The notes: a model not told the origin generated them from the letters alone. Shown: positions 44,901-59,900, numbered from the stretch's first letter. The stretch is 64,000 nucleotides of DNA from Mantamonas sphyraenae (GCA_026936335.1 JAPMXV010000026.1:186001-250000), one strand, 5' to 3'. Numbers and translations: made by a program.

Positions 44901-47900
44901 GTCACGCGTGGCCAGGTGCGAGGCGACGGCGGCGTGATGTGCTACACGCCTGCGGTTTCTCCGTCCAGTGGAACCTCGGGTGCACTGGAGCTGTCGCTGA
45001 ATGGTGGACAGACGTACTCCAGCGTGGGAAGCGTTTCGGTGCTTCATCTGGACCGCTCGCCCGCCCTTGCGTCTGCAGGCAACGTCGTGGCACTTGCGGA
45101 CGGTATGGCGGCAGTGACAGATGGTGTGGGTCAGATCAAGGTGTACCGCCGTGCGGATGGCTCCGTGACGACGTGGAGCGAAGCAGCGACTGTGACGTTG
45201 ACAGGACGGCCCTCGGGGTTGCACGTGGCCATGCTGGGCAATGTGATTGTGAGTGGCAGTCATGTGTTGATGGGTAGCAACATGAACACGTGGGCTGTGA
45301 AGCGTACCGGAGATGGGGAAACTGTGACGAGTGTGGCGCTGAGCGAACGGCAGGCGTTTGTGGGCCAAAGCGGCTCCAACTCGGTGTTGGTGTTGTCGCG
45401 CAACCACGGTGGGCCAGACACATGGTCGCAGTTGGGATTCGTTTCGACGGGGCTTGCGGGCGATGTCGGGTTGGGCGCTTCGATGGACGTGGATTTCAAG
45501 CGGCGCTGGTTGCTTGTGAGCGATGCCCAAGCGGCTGCGGGATGCGGTCGCGTGCACGTATTTGCATTGCAAAGCGAGGATACACTCCCAAAGCGCGTGC
45601 ATACTCTGGCCTGCGAGGGCGGGAGCAGTTCGTTTGGGGCAACCCTTGCAGTGCACACGTCTGTGTTGGCTGTGGCAGATGCGCAAAACCGTGTTCATAT
45701 CTATGATACAGCGACATGGACGCGCACGTCCATGCTTATGCTGGATACGGGTGTGGAGCACGTGTCTGTGCCAAATGACGCCACACTTGTTGTGGGACTC
45801 GCAAACGGAGAGACGCACGTGTACACGCTGGACAAGGATGGCACCTGGCAACTGCGCAACAATGGATACCGAGGACGCACACCGAGTGCAGATGCACTGC
45901 AGGGAGTGACCCTGAGTGGGAGCGGCGCGGGATCTGTGCCGTGTCCGGACTCGCAGTGCTACGACTTTCTGTCGGAATCGTGTGTGGTCGTTTGTGCGTA
46001 CTCGGGGCCGCACTATGTGTTTCCGGATGCGCTGAACGGAAGCAGCCATGCTGACGTTGTGGGAGGAGGGTTCGCCGTTGGATCGACGGTTGCGAGCGGA
46101 CTGTCGGGCTGCACGCGTCAAAGCCATGCATGGTTTACATGCACCGGGGGCGTAAACGGCGCCGTGGGGACAGTGAACGTGAGGGTGAGTGGTACAAGCC
46201 GCGATGCAAACGTGACCCGCCTCGGACCGGTGACAAATGTGCAATTTGGCAACAGTTCACGCGACGTGTCTGTGTATGCAGGTGCTCGTGTTGTGGTCAC
46301 CGCCACGGGGTTGATGGAAACACGGCTGATGGTGTGCCAGTACCAGTACGGTGCCGCGTTGTTGTGGACGTACGCGCGCAAAGAATCAGCTGCGATGTGG
46401 AGCTGCGCGACCCCCGTGGTGTCTGAGCAGGAGTCGGGTCTGTACACACTGAGTGTGAGTGCCGACGGCCAAGCGATGTACAGTGCGGGATTGGTGCACC
46501 TGTATCGTCCGCAACAGGTGGTTGGGAGCGGCGACACACTGGCAGTGCTTGGCAGCACTGCGCTCGTTGGTCGGGTGAGCTCACAGCGTGTGGATGTGTA
46601 TGCCATGAACGACACGGCATGGACAAAGCACGGCACCATTGTCGATGCCGGACGTGCTGGGTTTGGCAGTGCAGTGGCGTTGAGCCTCCGGTACTTGGTC
46701 GTCGTGGCACAAAGTGCGTCGGTGTCTGTGTACAGGCGCCTGGCGTCAGTGAACAGCAACAACGGATGGGATACGGACGGAAGAGAGGTGATCACCCTTG
46801 CTGGAGCGCAAACTGTGGCTGTGCACGGTGAACGGATCGCTGTGGGTGCGCCAACGTCCGGTACCGTCTGGGTGTTGACACGCACGGCGGACAACAACAT
46901 CACCCGATTCTCTGTACAACACACGCTCACAGGCACAGCCAACAGCTTTGGCTGGTCTGTGGCTGTGGTGAACGACGTGCTTGCAGTCGGATCGAACGCG
47001 GACAACGTCGTCCATGTGTACAACAGCTGGACGGGCGCACATATGCAGACGCTGAGCCAAGCTGGCAGTTCAGTGACGATGAACACAAGGTACATGGCTG
47101 CGGGGGCACCGGGTGGCACGCGAGTTTTGCTGTGGGCGTTGTCCAACGGCACGTGGTCGTTGGAGGCGACCGTAAACTCGGGGAGCGCGGGCTTCGGCAA
47201 GAGTGTGTCGTTGGGAGACCTGGACAGCAGCATGAGTGTGGCGTCAGACACGGGCGTGCATCAAGTTGTGCAAGGCGCGGTGGTGCGTACGATGCCGCTT
47301 GCCAACACCGCGCAGGTGTCCCATTCGACTCTGTACGGCTCACTGGCACGCACCAGCGCAGGGGTTGTGCACGTGGTGAATCGAGTTTGCTCGCGTCCTT
47401 GGTGTTTTGATGTGATGAGCGGCAGCTGCAGTGCCTCGTGTGCAAGCTCAGCTAGCCGTGTGGCGCCTGCGTCGGGACCGCAGACGGGCGGCACACGCGT
47501 GGAACTGCTGGGAACAAACATGGGTGCCAATGTCACGCTGACATGGCGTGCGCCGGATGGTGGCAATGTGCAAGTGCCGTGCTACACAGTGGGCCCGGAT
47601 AGACTTGTGTGCACCACGCCTGCGTTTGCGCAGACGGGTGTCCACACATACGGGCAGGTCAACTTTACGGTGTATGCAACGCCGTCGATCAACGCTGTTG
47701 TGCTTCAAGGCAGTGGCTCACTGGATGTGGGTGGCAGCGCGGTCGTGCTGCTGGGTGCGTTTGCGCTTCACGTCGATGTGGCAGTGTGTCGATTCACACC
47801 GCCCAGTGAAAGCGTAAGCGTTGCTGTGTACGAGAGTGCCACGCGTGTGCGATGCACGTCACCGCCGTCGGACGTGATTGGGTACAAGAGCGTGCAGTAC

Positions 47901-50900
47901 GCGCCGAACGGAGCACAGTACGTGGAGGTGCCGGTGACGTTTTACAACGCACGCAGCAGCGCTACACTGAGCAGTGCAGGTGGACTGTCGCTGGGCACAT
48001 TCGAGTCTCAGGCGCTGCTCAGCGGTGCGTTGTGGCGATACAACGGCAGCAGCGCAACGTGGGCAACTGTTGGTACGCTGGACGCAGGTGCGTCGTTGCC
48101 TGCAAGCTTTGCCCCTGGGGTAGTGCTGGTGGGCACACGACTGTTTGAGTGGACCAATGGGACATTTGTGGAGCGCGCCACGCTGGCTGCCCCCGAGACA
48201 GTGACTGGGTTCGCGTTTGGGTCGCAGGTGGCCGTGTCTGCCAGCCACGCCTTTGTGGCTGCGCCAAACCAGCAAGGACGAGTGTATGTGTACGAGCGCA
48301 ACTCGCCTAGCGTTGGCGCGTGGTCGCACGTGCACACCGTAACTGCACCGGGGACGGTGGCTGCTTCGGATGCGTTTGGAGCGAGCGTCGCTGTGAGCAA
48401 GGAGTACCACGGCGCGTACCTGGCCGTGGGTGCACCTGGACGAGCGAGTGTGCATTTGTACGGACGGCACCAGGGCGGCACAAACACGTGGGGCCTGGTG
48501 TCTTCGTTGGAAGGCACGGCGGCCACGCAGTATGGCGCGAGTGTGTCTCTCAGTGCAGCAGACGCACCAGGCGGCATGATGCTTGCGGTAGGATGCCCTG
48601 GCTGTTCAGGAGGGTCTGGGCGTGTGATGGTGACCACTGGAGGAAGCACACCCAGCGTTGTGGCAACACTGCAGGCTGCGTCGGGCGTGACAGGATTTGG
48701 CACGGCGGTGAGCATGCATGTGTACGGACAGCAGCTTGCTGCTGCTGCTTCAACGCGTGTGTACGTGTTTGGACGTGATGGAAGCGGTGCGTGGACGCGA
48801 CGACGTGAACTGAGCGTGAGCGGATCACCAGCGTCTGTGCAGTTGACCGCTTCGTCGAGGCTGCTTGCAAGTGGCAGCGACACGCGGGACGTGATGCCGC
48901 TGTGTCCAGCGCCTGGGTGTTTCAACACGGCGCAATGGCAGTGCGAGAGCAGCTGTGGATACCGCATTCGAGGCATGGATGTGCCGGCCGTGGATGCAGA
49001 TGTGGCGTCACCCTTGACCGTTTTCGTTGGCAATGCACACGCAAACCGTGTGATCACGTTGTCCAACGCCACATACTCGTGTAATGTGACGTGTACGGCC
49101 GCGACAGACGCGCCAGACCAACTCCACTGTGTGCTGCCACCTTGGGGCACGGTGGACCAGCTGTCGGTGCGTCTCGCCGGCAGAACGTTGGCTGCCAACG
49201 CATCCGAGACAACATTGTATGTGTATCGCATCACCGTGAATTCGCAGGTAGACAACGGCGATATTTCAGGAGGGCACGTGGTGTCCATTACGGGCAGTGG
49301 GTTCACGGGGGCTGGAAACGTACAAGGCGTGGCCCAGTGTGTGTTTGGCACGCGCGTGGTCAGTGCCACTGTCGTCAGCAATACGATGATTACGTGTGTT
49401 GCACCTGCCGTGACATCGCCGGTTTCGGTGGATCTGAATGTGACGCTGAATGGGCGCGAGTACCTTGCTGCAGGGCGGTTTGTACATGTGCGCCTGCAGG
49501 AACGTGTGGAAGAGAGCGCCAGGAAGCAGGTGGTGTCTCTTGGCTGGACTCAAATCGGGGCGACGGACAACGTGAATTACGTCGTCAGCAGGAACATGCG
49601 CGTGCAGCAGGCGTGGTACCGCGCCGCAACGGTGACGAGCACTGGCACGGGTTTTGGCTGGGTACACGCGTACCAGAATATCATGGCCAGTGGTGGCGAT
49701 GGGGTGGCGTATTTGTTTGCACGCGGTCCAAACAACACATACGGCGCAGAAGTGCAGCTGTCACATGGTTCGTTGGCGCAGGCCGGGGAGAACTACGGAC
49801 GCGTTGTTGCTGTGGGACGAGATGTTGTACTTGCCAGTGCACATCGCTACCAGGATGGAAGTGTTGTCAACGCCGGTCGCGTGTTGATGTTTTTGCGCAA
49901 CCGGGGCGGTGCAGACACGTGGGGATTCCACCAGGAACTGAAGCTGTCGCCGCCGCAAGGGGTCACTTTTGGCAGGCGGATTGTTGTCAACACGGATCCC
50001 GGCAGACAAGACGAACTGATTGTTGTTGGATCGCCACCAAACAACATGGCGTGGCTGTTCCAGCGCGGTGCGACCAGCAGCCCGGAGCAGCGAGACACGT
50101 GGTCTCTGATCAAGACGTTTACGGGCCCCAACAACAACCGCTTCAGTGCGGGGTTGTCGCTGACGTACGACTACTTGGTTGTGGGTTCGAGCAACTTCAA
50201 CGGAGGCCAGGGCAGACTACAGGTGTACCGCCGTGCGGATGGCTGGGCGACGGACACAGCATTGGTGCTGACGAAAGAGTCGCCCAGCGCGACGGACTTG
50301 CTTGGCGAGAACGTGGCCATCAGTGACGACTCACGTGTTGTGGTTGCGTCTGCAAGCGGGTATGCAGGCGGACGCGGAGCGGTGGCTGTGTTTGTGCGCG
50401 ACGGCCCGACGACTTGGACCAACACACAGGTGCTGCTCGCCTCGGATTCGACAAGCACCTCTGTGAAGCTAGGTGAGGATGCAGTGGCCATGTCGGACGC
50501 GGCCATCGTGGCGACATCTCCTCAGCGAGGCCTGTACGTGTTGACGCCGGCGTGCCTGGAGTATTGCTTTGACAAGGTGACATGGAAATGCAGCGCCTGC
50601 GAAAAGACGCTGCTGGACACACGGCCGCGCAACATGCCGGAAACGGGAGGCACGCTGCTGCGCGTGTACGGAAAACGCTTTGAGACGGGCGTGTCGGACA
50701 CGGTGGAACTGCGCAACGCCAGCAACAACGCCCTGCTGGCAAGCATCACATGCACGGTCCACTCGGACATCCAGCTTGTGTGCAACGTTCCTGCGTTGGC
50801 TTCAAGTGGTCTCACGGGTGCCGTGGCTGTGAATGTGGTGCAAACGGCAACGCAGTCGTCTGTGACGGTGTCGATGTATCCCAGCGTTGCTGTGACGTCG

Positions 50901-53900
50901 CTGTCGACACACAATGTGCGAGTCATCGGCGGTGAATCAGTCACACTTACGGGAACAGGGTTTGTGCAGACGGACGAGAGCGTGTGCCGTTTTGGAAACG
51001 CGTCCCTGCGCGTACGTGCGCGTGTGTTGAGCAGCTCCCAGGTCGTGTGTGTGACGCCTGCTACGAGTGGACCGCGTGCACCAGCGCCCCTGAGCTACAG
51101 TCAGAACGAACAACAGTTTGTGAACGGGCCGGATGTGCTGTACTATCGCAAGACATCGCCTGTGTTGTCCTTCTACAACCTGACCAGCGCGGCGTCGCTG
51201 GTGGCTGGTGAGACTCAGGTGACGGCGACTGTGCACCTGCGCACACTCGATGGGCTTGCACATCCTGCGTATTACCCGACCCAACAAGTGGATACGGTGA
51301 CGTGTGATGTGGCCGAGGTCGTGCAAGCGTCTGGATCGGTAGTCCGTGTGCTGTCAAGCAACGGCACAGCAGTGGTTGACTCATCCACTCTGGCGTGCGT
51401 GTTGCCCACCCTGAATGTGTCGTCCAAGTCGTTGGGTGCTGGGAACGAGTACCGCCTGCGCGTCTCTGTGGATGGCGTGGCGGTCACGGGCAACGCGCAG
51501 CCAACGGTTTATGTTGCGCCAGCGGCCGTGGATCCCGCACGCTGCTCTCTACTTGCGTCTACGACGACCTCCATGGCTCTGAGCCACTCTGCCGTGCAGG
51601 TGGCCAGTGGCGTGCGCGTGGTGGCGCGCGATCGTTTTGGCAACGCACTGACCGACGACGCCACGGTACTGATGATGAACGCAACTTACGCGTTGGGCTC
51701 TGCCAATGTGCTCAACACAGCGATGACACGAAGTGCCGTCGGGTCGCCTGATTACACCGCTGTGTACACACCGACGGCAACGGGTCAGCTCATCCTGCGT
51801 GTGACAGCGGGCGGCGTCGACATTGCGGGGTCACCTGTGTTTGTGAGTGTGCTGGGTGCAGCTACGTACAGTGCGCTTGCGCCAAACCTGGGACCCACCA
51901 CGGGTGGCACACGCATCACAGTGACAGGCACCAACTTTGTGGCATCGCCGCAAGCACGAGCGTGGATCGGCAGCGCAGCTTGTGTCGTGGAAGTGATATC
52001 CACCACGCAGATGGTGTGCATCACGCCGACCACGGGTCTGTCTGCCAACGCCACGTTGAATTTGACGAACAATGGGGTGAACAGCGCGGCCGGCGCTGCG
52101 TACTTTAGCACGTACACGCCCGAGACGATGGTTCCTTCGATTGTGCCGAACAACGGCAAGTCGTCGGGCGATACAGAGGTGACGATTGTGGGCACTGGCT
52201 TTGTGGACAATGCCTATCTGACTTGTCTGTTTGGGGACACGGTGTCTCAGACCAGGGCCACGTTTGTGTCGAGCACCAAGCTGATCTGCCTGTCACCTCC
52301 ACGCGACCCGGGACGTGTGCGTGTCGCCGTGTCCAACAACGCACAACAGTACACGGCCGACATTGCTACGGGAGACACGTTTACGTTCATCGAGCTGTTT
52401 TCGCCGCTGTGTCGCCAAACAACGGAGCTGGAGCCGTTCCAGCGGGAGCGACAGGGACTCGGCGTCCCGTATCTGGCCAACCTGGCCATAGAGGCCACGG
52501 TGACCTCTGCAGATGCGCGCTCGTCCAACGGCAACTCTCTGTCTGGGATCGTCGATGCTGACCGCTGTTGCCAAAAGACAAACGTGACGCAGGCATTCAA
52601 GTGTGGCCTGAACTTTCCGCAGTTCAACACGACCTATCAAAACGACACAGATGTGGTTGCGGTGCAGGTGGACCTGGTACGCGAGGCGTTTGTGAACCAG
52701 TTTGTGGTGTCGTGGTTCCAGCCGTGCCGCAACCTGCCCAAGGCTTACTACCTGGACATGTGGAACCCGAGTACGCTCTCGTGGCAAGCGTTGATCACAC
52801 GTGTGGGCAAGCAAGACGGTGTGGCCTTTGGCTCGCAGCGTCCGTGCTTCTTTGTGCCTTCCGATCAGGCCGACGCAGCGTTGTGTTCCGACTTTACGAC
52901 GTCCGAAGTGCGTGGCTCGCGTTTCCGCGTGCGCTGGAACAACACGCTGGCGTTCATGGGCAGCACGGCATCGTCGGATGGCGGTTGGTTGTACGAGCTG
53001 GAGGTGCATGGCGTGTACACGGACACGCCCGAGAGCGTCCAATTTGCGGGCACCCACAACCAAAGTGTCGCGGCAGTGGCCCAGCAGTCCTTGGCCACAA
53101 TCTCCATGCGCACGTACAATCACCAAAACGAACTTTTGGGTGCCAATGACACGAGTTCGGTGTGGATGGCGATGAACGTGACACGCGACGGCCAACCTGT
53201 GCCCGAAACGATGCTCAGCGGCACACGCAACGTCACGTTTGCGGCAGGCACTGCCAATTTCACAGACTTGGCACTGGTACGCCCCACAGTGGGCGTGTAC
53301 CGCCTTCACTTTACGAGCAACCTGGCCGCCGTATCAGCGGTGAGCGCCTATGTCACGGTGTCGGTGGGCCCTGCCGTGGAGATGCGGCTGATGACGTTTG
53401 CCACGCAGACATACGCGACCCAACAGACTGTGGCACTGGCCACGGCCACGCTACACATGTACGACGCAGGCAACAATGCGGTGGGCGTGTCCGATTCATC
53501 ACGCACGGTGGTTGCGAGCTTGCGCAACGTGTCGCAGAGTCTGAGTGGCGTGACAAACGCAAGCAGCAGTGCAGGCGTGGCAACACTGAGCGCCATGTCG
53601 CTGACAGCGCCGGTTCCGGGTGTGTATGTTTTGGACTTTGAAACGTTTGGACTGGTGAACGCCTCGACGACGTTCACCATCACGTCCGGGGCACCATACA
53701 CACTGTTGGTGCCGCCTGAGGGGTTCAACAGCACGTTCAAAGTGCAACATGTGGTGCATTTGACCAGCATACGCGTCGAGGCGCGCGATGCGAGCAACAC
53801 ACTGACGACGTTGGTCACAGCGCCATTGACCCTGCGCATGGCCAACACAAGCGCTCAGCTGAATGGAAACACCAGTGTGGACGTTCCATTTGTGGGTGGC

Positions 53901-56900
53901 GTGGCACAGGTTGCCGGCTTGACGCTGGGACCCAGTTTGGCCCCAGGAACTTATGTGATGGAGTTGACGAGTGCAGTGAGCGCAAGAAACGCCACGGTGG
54001 CCATTGTGCTGACCGAAGGTGTGGCCACGACCCTTTCTGTGGTAAACAACAAGCTGGGCTCTGTGCAGGCAAAGACAAACACGCAGGTCCCGAGTGTGAT
54101 CGTCCTCGGCTTGGATGCCAGTGGGACGTACAGTGGTGCAGCAGACACAACACGCACTGTGACTGCGGTTCTGCTGAGCAAACCGAGCGGCGCTGGCAGT
54201 GTGCAGCTTCAGGGCACCACGAGCGTGCAGACGTCCGTGTCCAACGCCACCTTTGCCTCGATGACGCTGAGTCAGCCTGTATTGGGAGGATACGTCATTC
54301 GCTTCAGTAGTGCGTCGGTGTCGCACGTAGACGTGACTGTGAATGTGACGGCAGGTGCGGGTGTGGCGTTGCAGCTGACGTCCGCGCCTGTGGTGAGCAA
54401 CTTGCGCTCGGAAGTCAACACGAGTGTCCCGAGCATTTCGCTGCGTGTGATTGACGGTGGCGGCAACGATGTGGGCGCGTTGGATACACAGCAGCGTACG
54501 GTGACCATCAACAGCACACAGCTGCAGCTGGAGGGCAATGTGGCCACGAGCAATGCGGGCGTGGTCACGTTTGGTGCTTTGAGCTTGCGACGACCTGTGC
54601 GCGGAACATACAATGTCACTGTGAATAGTGACGGCTTGGAGAGCACCCAAGTGACTCTTGTGGTTGTCCTGGGCCCCATTGAGAATGTGCTCGGTGAGAC
54701 GAGCTCGCTGGGCGAGATTGCGAGTGCAGCCGAGGTTGCTCTTGCGCAACTCGTGCTCAATCTGAGGGACGCCGGCGGGCAAAACGTGGCCATGGAAGAC
54801 GTGAGCAACACAGTGCTGGTTGTGAGTAGCAACAGCAGCAGCGTGGGTCTGGCGGGCGTGTTGACGTACAACTTGACTGCGGCCAACAGCTCACGTGTGG
54901 TGCTGCGAAACCTGTTTGTGCGCACCCCTGTGTCTGGACACTATGCGTTGACTGTGACCGTGAGTCGGGCCCCATTGGGCTTTGTGGGCAATGTCACAGT
55001 GCCGTTGCGAGTGCGCTTTGGCGAGCCGTACCGTTTGGTGGCTGCGTGGGATCACGGCAACGTGCTGACGACGGCGCCGCGTGTGGATGTGCCCAACGTG
55101 ACTGTGACTGTGCAGGATTTGGCGGGCAACGACGTGTTGTCCATGCAGCCACTGAATGTGCAGCTCGTGTCTGCGCAGCTGCAGCTGTTGGGCAACACCA
55201 CGGCAGCGCTGGACACACGTGCCACAGCGCGTCTGCAAGGCGTGTTTGTCAACGCACCGGCCAACGATTCGTATCTCCTTACGGTTCAAGCGACAGGTCT
55301 GCTGCCGAGCAACCTGACACTTGTGGTAGGTGAGGGCGTGGCGTACAGGCTGAATCTGCTGCAGTTGTCGGGTGGAACGTACCGTTCCAGTGCATCTGTG
55401 GCGCTGTCGTCCGTTGGTGTGGTTGCTGTGGACGTGCGCGGCAACGAAGTGCCCAGTGGGTTGCAGGTGGCACGAAATGTCACGCTGGAGAATCTCAACG
55501 CGACGGCGGTGGACCTGAACGGTGTGACAGTGCGCTCGATGGTGGCCAATCGCGTCGACTTTACGGGGTTGACGCTTCTTGCGCCTCGCGCAGGCGAGTA
55601 TGTGCTGGAACTGAGCAGCGGGGCGTTGCTGCCCGCCCAGGTCCGTGTGACGGTGACTGTGGGTGAGCCGGTGGAACTGCGCTTGCACACACCGATGTCG
55701 GGTCGCTTTGATTCGGTATCCCTCGAGACAGTGACTGTGTCTGGCGTGGTGGTGCGAGGCTACGATGCTGGAGGTAGCATGGTGGCAGCGGCGCAACAGG
55801 GCGCGTACAACGTGAGTGCGGTGAGCACGGGGGCTGCCGCTCTGCCATGGAAGGACACGAGCGAGCTGCAACGCCCTATGGGTGCGGGCGAGGCGTCGTT
55901 CTCTCTGGCGTTGCACAAGCCGGCACGTGGCCAGTACCGCGTGACGTTTGTCAGCGGCAGCATGCGCAACACCAGTCTAGACGTGGTCATCGCCATGGGG
56001 CCTGCATACGCACTGCAGGTAATCAATCCCCGTGCAGCGCCGTACCTGGCTGCAATCACAGTGCAGGTTGCGCCGCTGCAGGTACGCGTGCTGGACGCAG
56101 GTGGAGGAGTGACCAACACGACCGAACTGCAGATCAATGTGACAACGCAGCAAGACGCGCAATCGTTTGGTGGTGTGCGTAGCGTGACGACAGTGGGTGG
56201 CGTGGCTGTGTTTGACACGCTTACGTACGGTCGGCCGTCGCCAGTCCCGCACACGCTGGAATTCGAGGCCAGCAACCAACTGCGGGTCAACGAGACCCTC
56301 ACCGTGCTAGTGGGCAACATGGTGCAGCTGAGCCTGGAGAGTGTGCGCACGTTTACGTCTCCGTCGTTGTGGACGGTGCCTTTGCCGCCGGTGGTGGCTG
56401 TGGGCCAGGATCCAGCCGGCAACTTTGTGGGCGACCAAGATGTGCTGGACCGTGTGGTGTACGTGTACATCAACGCGTCGGCGACGTCGCTGCTGCAGGG
56501 TGTCAATTCACGATCGATGGTGGAGAGCAACGTGACGGTGGCCGGACTGTGGCTTGCACGTCCGCCCGCAGGGGTGTATGTGCTGTCGGTGGTGAGCACC
56601 GACTTGGAGGGCCAAGAGGTGTTGGTTACGATTACGGTGGGGCCTGCCACGGGTCTGGAGAGTGTGGCGCAGGCGATGACGTTGGCGAGCAACGACTCGA
56701 GTGTCGTGCCTGCGTTCCGCGTGTATGTCGTGGATGCAGGCGGAAACCGACTGTACGGACAAGATACCGGGACACGAGCACTGTCCGTGGACATCAGTGG
56801 CAGTGGCCAGGCGAACCTGGGTGGCCAGGTGTCGTTCAACACGGTCGCAGGCGCAGCAAACATCACAGGCGTGCTTCTGCGTGCGCCTCAGCACGGTTTC

Positions 56901-59900
56901 TACAACTTGAGTGTCAACACGGCTGGACTCAACGCCACGTCTGTTCCACTGCGTGTTGTGCTGGGCCAAGGCGTGCAACTGCTGTACGATGGCGACCAGG
57001 GGCGTGCGGTGCCCTCCGAGGCAGAGAGCAACATTGGAAGCGTGGTCATGCGCGTATTGGACGCGAGTGGGATCTTTGTGGGTGCATTCGACACGCGTAC
57101 GCTGATGGTCCGCTTGACCAGCGACACGCTGCAGTTTGTCGGCGGTGTAGAGCCCATGCTGCCCGTCGTAAACGGCACAGTGCGCTTCGACAACGTGAGC
57201 GTGGTTGCTCCAGTGCAAGGGCTGCATGTGGTGCGCGTGGAGAGCGACATGCTGCGTGGGGTCAATGTGACGATGAATGTGACCGAAGGCAGTGCACGTG
57301 CGCTGTGGACGGCCGCCTACAGCGAAATCCCTCACCCGTCGCAGTTGAATCTGACCCTGAATGCCATTGAGGTGCGCACGGTAGACGCTGGCCAAGGATT
57401 CACACGCCTTCACCCTGCCGATCTGGACGTACGTGTGGAAGTGGCAGCGGGCAGTGCGCATGTGCAGCTGCTGGGCACGACTGTGCAGCGCGTGGTCCAG
57501 GGCCGCACGGTTTTCAACAACGTGCTGCTTGCTGTGCCGCGTTCGCAGGATGGTGCGTACGAGCTGGAGCTGCGTGCGTCCGGTCTGAACAGCACACGTG
57601 TGCGCGTGCGCATTGTACGTGGCGCGCCGGTGGAGCTGGCGCGCATCAGCAATGTGCCCCAAACGCCACAATACCCGTCTCGAGAAGTGGTGAAGCTGAA
57701 CGCAGACGTGATTGGCGCTCGGGACGCCGGAGGTGCTCTCGTGGGTGAGCGGACTCTGCGCACGTACGCAATGTCACAGTACGCTCGCTGAACGGTACCC
57801 AGGTGACGCTGCAGGGACAGCTGCGTTTCCTGATGCGAGATGGCAACGTGACGCTGCGCGGGATGGAGTTGCTTGCTCCTGCAGTGGGGCAGTATCGCCT
57901 GATTGTGGAAACGCCCGACACGGCGTCCATTGCGCCGTTTGCCTTTTGGCTGCGGGTCGTGATCGGCCCTGCACGAAGTTTGCGCGTGCGTACGCCGGCT
58001 TCAGGAGTGGCGGTGATGGAAGCGGCGCGGTATGCACGTGTGCCTGTTGTGGATCTGGAGACGGTGGACGCCGGAGGCAACTTTGTGGGTCAGAGCGACT
58101 TTGATCGCGTGGTAAGCGCGACGCTCGTGAGCAGCGCGGGTGGTTTGGACGACAGCACGTTGGATCCCAGGAGCAGCAGCATGCTGCAGGCGACCGGGAG
58201 ACAAGCGAGTGCAGCGGCAGGCGTGACGCGATTTGCGCAACTGACGCTGGTGCGTCCGTTCAGAGGACAGCACACGGTGCGGTTCACAAGCGGACAACTG
58301 GTGGCCACCGAGCTGCGCATCAACGTGACCGACGGCAACGCAACGCGTGTGGCCCTGTCGGTGCGAACCATCAGCGTAGCCTATCCCGGAGGCGAAGCTG
58401 GACAAACTGCGCTGCCGGCAGTAACGGTACGTGTGGAAGACGAGGGCGGCAATCTGGTGGCTGTGAATGGCCTGCGTGTGACATCGCGCTTCAACGGGGC
58501 TGCGACAGCAACAGGCGCGGCATTGGTCGTTTCATCGCGCAGCGTCGTGGCTGGAAACACAACCAGTGCGTTGACTGTACAAGGCGTGGCCACGCTGAAT
58601 GCACTGGTGGCGCCTTCTGGTGTGGGTGAGTATGAGTTTGAACTCACAGCGGATCAGCTGGCAGCGGACACGCTGCGTGTGCGCGTGCAGCCTGGGCCTC
58701 CGACACGCTTGGCCATCGTGCAACAGCCAAGTGCAGTGTGGGACAATGGACGTTCGGGTGTCAACACGCTCGCACAGCAACCGATTGTGCAGCTGCAGGA
58801 CGACGCAGGCAACAATGTCAACGTGACGGGCACGTACTTTGTGACCATTTCGTTCCGAGCCAGTGTGAGCGCGCCTACGGGCGTGACGTCGTCTGTGGTC
58901 GGTGGACTGGCAACGTTTACGCAGTTTGGCTTCCGTGCGCGTCACAACGAACGCTTTGAGCTTGTGTTCTCGCTGTTGCCGTTCAACCCGGCTGCTCGCG
59001 ATCTGGTTCTGGCCAACGCGGTTTTCATTCCGCCGTGCGGCCAGTTGAAGGACAACACGGTGGCGTCTGCCAATGGGCGCGAATGCATCTGTGCGCGTGG
59101 CTACACCGCCGTCAACAACGAGCAGCCATGCTTGCCGTGTGATCCGGGCTTCTACAAGAACACAGAAGGTCCGCTCACCTGTGACTCGTGTCCGAGCAAC
59201 ATGGACACGTCCGGGGCGGTCGGGAGCGTTTCTGTGGATGACTGCACATGCCTCAGTGGATTCTATCGGCTCAAGGCAGGTGAAACGTGCCGCAAGTGCC
59301 CTTCGGGTGGCGTGTGCACACAGGGCCAGGAAGTTCAGCCGCAGCCGGGATTCTTCCGCGAGGCCGGTCAGGTGGACAGCTTCCACCGGTGCTTCAACGA
59401 CGCAGCGTGCAAGGGAGGAGCAAACAGCACGTGTGCAGAGGGCCACACAGGTCCGCTGTGTGCGGTGTGTGCACAGGGCTACGGTTCGTTTGGGTACAAG
59501 TGCGAGCCGTGTGGCGAGGAGCAGAACAACTACACGCTGGTGGTGTTGTTCTTTGTGGCGGCTGTGTCGATGCTTGCCTTTTTGGTGCGCACGGCGGCGG
59601 GCAAGAAGAGCGCCGTGTCGATTATCCTGAAGATCTTCCTCAACTATCTGCAGGTGACCGCATTTGTGGGCGAGTTCCGCCTTGAGTGGACCGACGAAAC
59701 GCAGCTTTACTTCCAGTCGACGTCAGTGTCGCTGTTCTCCCTGCAGCTGCACCCCATCGACTGTGCGCTGCGCATGGACTGGTTCGAACGATTCGAAAGC
59801 TACATGCTGTTCCCGCTGTTTGTGCTGTTTGTACCGATGCTGCTGTACGGTGGCGTGTACCTGTGGGTGGCCATCTTGCGCCCGCTGATGAACCTGGAGC

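Noticed and set aside
44058-46244. 728-codon minus-strand open frame inside the giant gene
   Set aside because: Antisense to the uninterrupted repeat-bearing frame; Cys/His/Arg-rich composition typical of shadow frames here.
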